Positions 58,104 through 64,000 of a DNA stretch of 64,000 nt are shown here, piece after piece. The DNA is from Caballeronia sp. SBC1. Lineage in GTDB: Bacteria; Pseudomonadota; Gammaproteobacteria; Burkholderiales; Burkholderiaceae. The position numbers and the translations under genes were made by a program. Within the stretch, counting starts at the first letter, position 1, and every line of letters begins with the position of its first letter. The DNA is taken from the NCBI RefSeq assembly GCF_011493005.1, contig NZ_CP049160.1:62001-126000 (forward strand), given 5' to 3'. The notes below the pieces were generated by a model. The model was not told where the DNA came from. It did not search any database and worked only from the letters and a program-made list of their open reading frames with translations.

Positions 58104-58862
58104 TTACTCGGACTGCGGCTTTGCGGTCAATCGACTGCGCGTCTTGCGTAGCGATTCGCCCGCGAGCGTGATGCGATGAGCGTTGTGCACGAGTCGGTCA
58201 AGGATCGCGTCGGCGACGGTGGGTTCGCCGATTGCCTCATGCCAGTGCTCCACTGGAATTTGGCTGGTGGCCAGCGTGGATCGGTGTCCGTGCCGGTCAT
58301 CGAGCACCTCCAGCAGGTCGCGCCGCGCGGAATCGGTCAGCGGCGCCATTGCCAGATCGTCGAGAATCACGAGATCCGTCTTGGCAAGTTGTGCGAGCCA
58401 TCGCGCATAGCGCCCGCTGCCGTGTGCAATCGCCAGTTCGTCGTTTAGTTTCGGCACGCGCAGATAGCAGGCGGAGAACCCCTGGCGGCACGCCTGGATG
58501 GCGAAGGCGCAGCCCAACCAACTCTTGCCGAGACCAGTCGGACCAACCAGGATAAGGTTCTGCCTCTCCCGAAGCCACTCACCGGTCAGCAGCCGGGCGG
58601 TGAGCGCCCGGTCCAGGCCGCGAGGGGTGCGATAGTCGATGTCCTCGGGCGACGCGTCGGGGACCTTCAGTCTGGCCCGACGCAGCCGGGCCGCCGTTTG
58701 TCGCGAGTCACGTTCACTGGATTCACGCTCGACCAGCAGCCCCAGACGTTCTTCAAAGCCCAGCCGGTCAATGCCGTCCTGGGACTGTTGCTCGGCAAGC
58801 GCCGCCGCCATGCCGGGCAGGCGCAGCGCGTGTAGTTTGTCGACAGTGGGATGATGCAGCAT
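58104..58862 (-). CDS. istB: IS21 helper ATPase IstB
   Basis: 252 residues. DnaC-like AAA+ ATPase with Walker A LVGPTGLGKSWLGCAFA and Walker B DLVILDDLAMAPLTD, plus THR-type sensor text DDRHGHRSTLATSQIPVEHW. It regulates IstA. It follows istA with an 18-base gap. Confidence 0.94.
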   Translation of the reverse strand: MLHHPTVDKLHALRLPGMAAALAEQQSQDGIDRLGFEERLGLLVERESSERDSRQTAARLRRARLKVPDASPEDIDYRTPRGLDRALTARLLTGEWLRERQNLILVGPTGLGKSWLGCAFAIQACRQGFSACYLRVPKLNDELAIAHGSGRYARWLAQLAKTDLVILDDLAMAPLTDSARRDLLEVLDDRHGHRSTLATSQIPVEHWHEAIGEPTVADAILDRLVHNAHRITLAGESLRKTRSRLTAKPQSE

Positions 58863-58880
58863 ATAGACTCCCTTTCAGCT

Positions 58881-60428
58881 TCAGTGATAGTACGAAGGCC
58901 CGCGCACATTGGCATGCACAAGCGGCAGGTCGGCCTGCACGGTAGTGGGTTCGGGCTCCCGGTCCAGGCCGTTCTTTAGCGTCGAGTCAATGAACTTGTA
59001 GTTCGGCGCTTTCAGATCGATGGCGCGGCGGCAAGCAGCTTCGAGCCGGTCGCGCCCGTAGTCCTTGCCCATGCGCAGCACACCCAGGCAGGTGCGATAC
59101 GACTGCTGGGGATGCTTGCGGGCACCCAGCAGGTGCTGGATGACGGCTGCCGTATGCGGGCCGATGTCGGCGGCCCAGTTGCGCAGCCGCTCCGGATCCC
59201 AGCCCTTGGCAACAGCCAAGTGCTCCGGCGGCATGTGCGCGTCGATCGTGGTGTGGTAACGACGGCGAGCGCTTTTGCCGTGAGCGGCAATGCGTTGGCC
59301 GCGATGGAAGATCTCGACGGTGTTGATCGTGTGGCGCACGTCAACCTGTTCGCGCGCGTAGCGATACGGCACCGAGTAATAGTGCTGATTTAGCTCGACG
59401 TGATAGTCCGGGCCGATACGCGCGACCTTCCACTCCGCGTACTGATAGGGCTGCTCGGGCAACGGCCTGAGTGCCGGGCGATCGATTTCGTCGAAGACGC
59501 TACGGCGTGAGCCAGGCAGCTTCTTGAAGGGCCGGTTGTTCAGATCACTCAGCAACGCGGCGATCGCCCGGTTAGCCTCGCCCAGGCTGAAGAAGCGCTG
59601 GTTGCGCAGGCGGGCGAGGACCCATCTCTGCACCAGGAGGACGGACAGCTCCGCTTTCGGCTTGTCCCTCGGTTTTTTACTGCGAGCCGGGATGACGGCC
59701 ACGGAGTAATGCCTAGCCATTTCCTGGTAGGTTGGATTGATGTCCGGATCGTAAAACCCCGGCTTGTGCACGCCCGATTTTAGATTGTCAGGGACCAGTA
59801 TCTCGACCAGACCGTTATAGAACGCGAAGGCGCGCACGTGCGAGCCGATCCAGTCTGGCAACTGCTGGGTCCACGTGAGTTCCGCGAAGGTGAAGCCGGA
59901 CACGCCGAGCGCAGCGACAAACAACTCGGCCTCGCGGATTTCACCGGTGTCCGGGTTGATGATGCCCAGCTTCTTGCCCGAGTAGTCGACGAACAGCTTC
60001 TGGCCCGGCACGTGCGTTTGCCGCATCGTGACCGGAAGCCGCTGTGCCCATTCCTGGTAAGCCTTGCAGAACCAACTGTAGCCGCAGCCGTCCGGATGCT
60101 GCGCCTTGTATTCCTGCCACAGCAGATCGAGCGTGACGCCTTTCCTGCCGATCTCGCGATGCACCGTCGGCCAGTCCGGCATGCCGCGCGTTGGCTCGCG
60201 CCGCGCCGGCGGCGGATACAGCCTTGCCTCGAGCGCCGCGTCGTCTGTCAGCAGTTCCGGTGGCAGCGGCCAGCTCAGCCCTGCCAGCCGCGTGCGGCGC
60301 AGGTAATGCCACACCGTCGTCGTCGAGGCACCCACCGCGTCGGCGATTTCCCTCTGATTGCGGTCACACTCGAAATGCAACCGCAGCACTTCCCTGATTT
60401 TGCGCATGGTCAACCTGACATTTGCCAT
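58881..60428 (-). CDS. istA: IS21 transposase IstA
   Basis: 515 residues. N-terminal helix-turn-helix (NQREIADAVGASTTTVWHYL), then the DDE core with LFVDYSGKKLGI, ILVPDNLKSGV and KAELSVLLVQRW, then a C-terminal beta/helix part (YHVELNQHYYSVPYRYAREQ). It is intact. Confidence 0.94.
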   Translation of the reverse strand: MANVRLTMRKIREVLRLHFECDRNQREIADAVGASTTTVWHYLRRTRLAGLSWPLPPELLTDDAALEARLYPPPARREPTRGMPDWPTVHREIGRKGVTLDLLWQEYKAQHPDGCGYSWFCKAYQEWAQRLPVTMRQTHVPGQKLFVDYSGKKLGIINPDTGEIREAELFVAALGVSGFTFAELTWTQQLPDWIGSHVRAFAFYNGLVEILVPDNLKSGVHKPGFYDPDINPTYQEMARHYSVAVIPARSKKPRDKPKAELSVLLVQRWVLARLRNQRFFSLGEANRAIAALLSDLNNRPFKKLPGSRRSVFDEIDRPALRPLPEQPYQYAEWKVARIGPDYHVELNQHYYSVPYRYAREQVDVRHTINTVEIFHRGQRIAAHGKSARRRYHTTIDAHMPPEHLAVAKGWDPERLRNWAADIGPHTAAVIQHLLGARKHPQQSYRTCLGVLRMGKDYGRDRLEAACRRAIDLKAPNYKFIDSTLKNGLDREPEPTTVQADLPLVHANVRGPSYYH

Positions 60429-60620
60429 TCGGCACTCCCGACAAAACTGTCGATCGTGCCACCGTTGACCCGCGTCGCCGCCACCTCAAATTCCTGTTCG
60501 CGATGGCGTGGAAACCCTGTTCTTTTTGCCGTGGAATCGGCATTAACTTTGCCGTGGAATTCGTGTTCTTTTTGCCGTGGAATCCCTGTTCACTTTGGCG
60601 TGGAATATTCATGCCTGCCC

Positions 60621-61630
60621 GTGAAATGTGCCGTTGAATTGACTGAACCGGAGAAGAAGACCTTGCAACAGCTGTCGCGCAAGCATCCTCATCAAGACTT
60701 TCGGACCCGTGGGCTGGGTCTGCTGGAGCTTGCCGGCGGACGGCGGGTTCATGAGATCGCCGTTGAGCTCGAGGTGAGCGACAAGTCGGTGTACAACTGG
60801 GCGCATTCCTGGAACGACAGGGGCCTGTGTGGTTTGCTGAGCGGACATAAGGGCGGGCGGCCCCGCGCATTGTCTGATGCGCTGGTCGCCACTGCCGTCG
60901 AATCGGCCCGCGCCGAATCGATGACACTCAGGCAGATTGCGCTGCGCATTGAGGAGGTACATGGCCAGCCTTTGCCATGCCGCCTGGAAACGCTGTCGGT
61001 GGCGCTCAGGCGCGCCGGGTTTTCCTACAAGCGTGGCCGCTACTCGCTCAAAAAAAACGCGACGAACAGGAGTTCGCCGTGAAAGCAGACACGCTCTCAA
61101 AGTTGCAGCAGGCCGCTCGCGATGGGGCGTGCCGCCTGATTTACTTCGACCAGTCGGGGTTCTCCGCTTCGCCGCCGGTGCAACGTGGCTGGTCGCCCAT
61201 TGGTGAGCCACACCGTGTTGTTCCTCAGCCGCATTGCAGACGCTCGGTCCTCGGTGCATTTGATTTCGGTGCGAACCTGCTCAGGCATGAAGCCCGCAAG
61301 GCAACCATAAAACGCCCCGACATTATCCAGTTTCTTGATCAGATCGCGCAGGAAGGCAAGCCCGGTTTGATGACGGTCGTGGTGCTCGACAATGCCTCGA
61401 TTCATCACAACATCGATCGGGAAAGGATCGACCGGTGGTTTCTCGAGCATCGCATGGTGCTCTTCTATCTGCCGCCCTACAGTCCCGAGCTGAACCTGAT
61501 TGAAATCGTCTGGAAGCACGCCAAGTATCACTGGCGACGTTTCGTCACCTGGACGAAGGAAACCATCGATGCTGAGATCGCGAAGCTGCTCGCCGGCTAT
61601 GGCTCAGAATTTGAAATCCGTTTCGCCTGA
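60621..61630 (+). CDS. IS630-family transposase copy 2 (two frames, -1 frameshift)
   Basis: Same as the gene at 18270-19324. The IS21 insertion falls 14 codons into the frame if the ATG start is used, but a GTG (60621) gives MKCAVELTEPEKK and keeps the gene intact. The eight-A slip site is at 61050-61057. The second frame (60977-61630) carries the DDE residues and differs from copy 1 at one place (DRERID for DQERID). Confidence 0.82.
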
Positions 61631-61724
61631 ACACTTAGTTGCTTTTTTAGCTTGGTCGGCGGAATTTATGGGTGGTTTCGTAGTTCAGGTATGGTTCTTT
61701 TGAACGATGTTATGCGCAGGTGCA

Positions 61725-61822
61725 GGCTTATCCACCGAGCTTGCCTGTGGACAAGCCGAGGTGCCTTTCACTGGCACACAAGGCGGCTTGTCCATAGGTG
61801 CGAAGCACTCGGTGGGTAAGCC
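61725..61822. repeat. 98-bp imperfect palindrome with DnaA-box-like arms
   Basis: Outer arms GGCTTATCCACCGAG and its complement with one mismatch. Inner arms TGGACAAGCCG and CGGCTTGTCCA. TTATCCACC and TTGTCCACA (opposite strand) each differ from the DnaA box TTATCCACA at one base. It lies just after the small gene on the minus strand, so a terminator or cruciform is also possible. Confidence 0.55.
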
Positions 61823-61833
61823 GTGTCAGGACG

Positions 61834-62241
61834 CTACCCTTTAGCTGCCGGTTTTTCCCGGGCTTCGAGAAACCTGTATAGCCTGCGACAGGTGGCATCC
61901 AGGGAGTCTTGATCAGTCTGGCTGATGCGTGGCCAGATCAGAGGGCCGCCGTCTGGTTCTATCAACTCGGCGATGGCCTCTTGCGCGGGCAGTTTCTTGA
62001 GCCTGGTGTCCTCGTAACGCCTGCGGATCAATTCACCTCCCAGCAGCCAGAGATTGTCGCGATGGCGTCGCAGTGTCTTTGGCGTGAGTTCGCGGCTCAG
62101 CAGGTCAAGCAGGAACGGGCGTAAGCATTCGACAATATCACGCCCTATAGGAAGATCGTCTTCGTCATACTGCCAGCGCTGTGGCCAACTTTCGAGGTCG
62201 GGGCAATACTGTGCCAGGGTCGTGGCCGCAATATTGGCCAT
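61834..62241 (-). CDS. hypothetical protein, probably accessory to the ISL3 element
   Basis: 135 residues from MANIAATTLAQYCPDLESW, chosen because AGGAAA precedes this ATG; a longer start at 62280 would overlap the transposase start codon. The protein is helical and charged (ECLRPFLLDLLSRELTPKTL, then RDNLWLLGGELIRRRY). It stands back to back with the ISL3-type transposase, as accessory genes do in some ISL3 elements. The function is unknown. Confidence 0.6.
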   Translation of the reverse strand: MANIAATTLAQYCPDLESWPQRWQYDEDDLPIGRDIVECLRPFLLDLLSRELTPKTLRRHRDNLWLLGGELIRRRYEDTRLKKLPAQEAIAELIEPDGGPLIWPRISQTDQDSLDATCRRLYRFLEAREKPAAKG

Positions 62242-62278
62242 GGTTGTTTCCTGAGAAACGTTTCTGGATTTGTTGCTC

Positions 62279-63526
62279 ATGCTTTTGACTCGTCTGCTTA
62301 ATGCCTGCCACCATTTCCCCGGCTTCGTCTACGGTACCGCCCGCTTGTGCATGCATAGCAATACTATCGAGATCGATGTGCGCCCGCGCAAAGGCTCCAG
62401 AGCGTGCTGCTCAGGATGCCATCAACCCGCCAGGGGCTACGACCAACTGCCCCAACGCCGCTTCGAGTTCATCCCGATCTGGGGCTTTGCGGTGTTTTTA
62501 CTGTACAGCATGAGGCGCGTGGAATGCAGGCGATGCGGGGTCAAAGTAGAGGAGGTGCCCTGGGCAATGGGCAAGCACCAGTTGACCAGGGCGTACATGC
62601 TGTACCTGGCGCACTGGGCGCGCAAGCTTTCATGGAAGGACACGGCACAGTCCTTCCACACCAGTTGGGAGAAGGTCCAACAGGCCGTGGCCTATGTCGT
62701 GCAATGGGGTCTGGAGCATCGCGAGCTGGGGCATATCCGGGCCATCGGCGTGGACGAAATCGCCTACGGTCGTGGTCATGAGTATCTGACACTGGTCTAC
62801 CAGATCGAGGCGGGCTGCACGCGCCTGCTCTGGGTGGGCGAGAAGCGCACCAAAGAAGCGTTCCAGAAGTTCTTCGATATGATCGGCACGGAACTGGCGC
62901 AGGGCATCGAGTTTGTGTGTTCGGACATGTGGAAACCCTATCTGGACATGATCAAACTGCATTGCACGGGGGCGCTGAACATTCTGGACCGCTTTCACAT
63001 CGTCGCTAAACTCAATCTTGCCATCGACGAAATCCGTGCGGGCGAAGCACGCCAACTGGTCAAGGACGGCTACGAGCCGGTGCTCAAGAAGTCGCGCTGG
63101 TGTCTGCTCAAGCGCCCGGGGAACCTGACCGACTCCCAGCGCATCAAGCTGCGTGAGGTGCTGCGCTATAACCTCAAGAGCGTACGGGCCTACCTCTTCA
63201 AAGAATACTTCCAGCAATTCTGGGACTACGAGTCACCCGCATGGGCAGGCAAATTCCTGGATCAGTGGTGCAGCGAGGTCATGCGCTCGCGCATCGACCC
63301 GCTCAAGAAATTCGCTCGCACAGTACGCACCCATCGAGAGCTGTTGCTCAACTATTTCCGGGCGCGAAAGGCGTTCTCCAGTGGCATCGTTGAGGGACTG
63401 AACAACAAAGCCAAAGTCACTATGAGAAAAGCCTATGGATATCGCACCTTCAAAATGACGGAACTCTCGCTATATCACGTACTTGGCAAACTTCCTGAGC
63501 CAGAACTCGCCCATAGATTTTACTGA
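62279..63526 (+). CDS. ISL3-family transposase
   Basis: About 415 residues from ATG 62279. The N-terminal zinc-binding part has CCSGCHQPARGY and CRRCGVKVEEVPW. The helix-turn-helix region is LSWKDTAQSFHTSWEKVQQA. The catalytic part has AIGVDEIAYGRGHEYLTL, EFVCSDMWKPYLD and GIVEGLNNKAKVTMRKAYGY with the final Glu. It is intact and of usual length for ISL3. Confidence 0.93.
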   Translation: MLLTRLLNACHHFPGFVYGTARLCMHSNTIEIDVRPRKGSRACCSGCHQPARGYDQLPQRRFEFIPIWGFAVFLLYSMRRVECRRCGVKVEEVPWAMGKHQLTRAYMLYLAHWARKLSWKDTAQSFHTSWEKVQQAVAYVVQWGLEHRELGHIRAIGVDEIAYGRGHEYLTLVYQIEAGCTRLLWVGEKRTKEAFQKFFDMIGTELAQGIEFVCSDMWKPYLDMIKLHCTGALNILDRFHIVAKLNLAIDEIRAGEARQLVKDGYEPVLKKSRWCLLKRPGNLTDSQRIKLREVLRYNLKSVRAYLFKEYFQQFWDYESPAWAGKFLDQWCSEVMRSRIDPLKKFARTVRTHRELLLNYFRARKAFSSGIVEGLNNKAKVTMRKAYGYRTFKMTELSLYHVLGKLPEPELAHRFY

Positions 63527-64000
63527 CGGACCCTTTTTTAAGACGCTCTCTAGCAAAAGCACCCTATGGCTGTAAACCCCCGCGCACCTCAAACCTTCCT
63601 CCCGCAATACGCGGGCCACGAAATTGAATCGGGACGGATACCTGAGCAATAAATGCCGGAAAAGAAAGTGTGACGTAATTGCTACGGATTGCAAGCTGCG
63701 GGAGCAGCCCCGATAGGCCTGTCTACAATGCGGCAAAAGCCGCTTTCCCGTGGTTGACCTTTCGCATGGAGCTATTGTGAATGGCGGTCAGAAAGCGCGT
63801 TTAAACGGCGGCGGCCCGCTTTAACACTGACTGAGACGTATTTCGAACTTTTGTGAGGATGTCGGGTATTTCGGTTGAGCGAGATGATATCGGCGCGTCG
63901 AAGGGAGCCCGGAGGGCGAGTAAAGACGCGCCCGGCGATGTTGCGTACGGCTGATGTTTGGGTGACGCGAGAATACGAAGGGGGTAAAACAAGAGCTTAC
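63527..64000. other. flank of the ISL3 element, no gene recognised
   Basis: About 470 bases to the window edge. The first part is probably the element end. ORFs on the minus strand look like chance frames. Confidence 0.4.

Larger units (their letters stand above)
57978..60611 (-). mobile_element. IS21-family element inserted in IS630
   Basis: 2634 bp, starting TGCGTATTCC and ending in the complement of TGAATATTCC. It is flanked by TGCCTG duplications (57972-57977 and 60612-60617) where copy 1 has a single TGCCTG. Both ends carry repeats of about 23 bases around ATTCCACGGCAAAGTGAAC, four at the left and five at the right, which are transposase sites. Confidence 0.95.
57910..61635 (+). mobile_element. 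IS630-family element copy 2, carrying a nested IS21
   Basis: Ends equal those of the copy at 18244-19329, with TA outside (57908-57909 and 61636-61637). After subtracting the IS21 element and one 6-bp duplication the length is again 1086 bp. The sequence is nearly identical to copy 1, with a few substitutions (for example Ile to Thr in EPEKKTLQQ). Confidence 0.92.

Noticed and set aside
59838..61082. ORF of 414 codons spanning IS21 and IS630
   Set aside because: Chance fusion of an IstA antisense frame with the IS630 first frame across the insertion joint.
61834..62280. Transposase and accessory gene sharing the start CATG
   Set aside because: The accessory gene more likely starts at 62241, where an AGGAAA ribosome site is present.
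1..64000. CRISPR arrays, rRNA genes, integron attC sites
   Set aside because: No regularly spaced repeats and no rRNA-like sequence were seen on reading either strand.

Overview
The window looks like part of a large plasmid or megaplasmid from a Burkholderiaceae bacterium (Paraburkholderia, Caballeronia or Burkholderia are the likeliest genera). The assignment rests on protein style: Lys/Ala-rich HU and Bv3F-like H-NS proteins, a DUF3034 / truncated haemoglobin operon, and the ParA/ParB type. It also rests on the dense load of insertion sequences. It is inference from remembered families; no search was run.

Layout. 1-1063: start of a leftward OmpA/TcpQ-like envelope gene cut by the window edge. 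1762-5544: replication and partition block read leftward, parA-parB-rep, with a short convergent RNA gene in the parB-rep gap as in repABC plasmids. 5545-8775: a perfect inverted repeat, an Mrr-like restriction endonuclease and two small genes. 9451-14074: a cargo-free Tn7-like transposon (tnsA-tniA-tniB-tniQ) next to the stump of a truncated gene. 14843-17449: Crp/Fnr regulator, HU protein, small conserved genes and a degenerate tRNA-Leu-like sequence. 18055-22243: an ApeA-like HEPN anti-phage gene split by an IS630 element, then a second IS630-family element and an orphan 5' half of a group II intron. 22953-32009: frameshifted TMEM175 channel, conserved hypotheticals, divergent H-NS and HU-like genes, an 891-bp element with Tn7-like ends but no transposase, and a GGDEF-EAL protein.

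33112-45394: DUF308 membrane protein, alpha/beta hydrolase and chemoreceptor set among IS6, two IS110, IS5 and IS3 elements and several broken genes. 45801-48259: remnant of a DUF3034 - truncated haemoglobin - Mau-like - cache-sensor operon that has lost its distal end by deletion. 50261-57602: a signalling cluster (CHASE3 hybrid histidine kinase, small helical protein, KaiC-like double ATPase, GGDEF-histidine kinase fusion, kinase-receiver hybrid). 57910-61635: second copy of the first IS630 element with an IS21 element inserted in it. 61725-63526: a palindrome and an ISL3-type transposase with an accessory gene.

Working together: the par/rep block maintains the replicon. The NAPs (HU, H-NS, HU-like) could dampen foreign DNA cost. 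The two anti-phage candidates are one intact (Mrr-like) and one disrupted (ApeA-like). The KaiC cluster is the most coherent metabolic-scale system and may be a KaiB-independent signalling module linking ATPase state, histidine kinases and c-di-GMP synthesis. No CRISPR array and no rRNA were seen.
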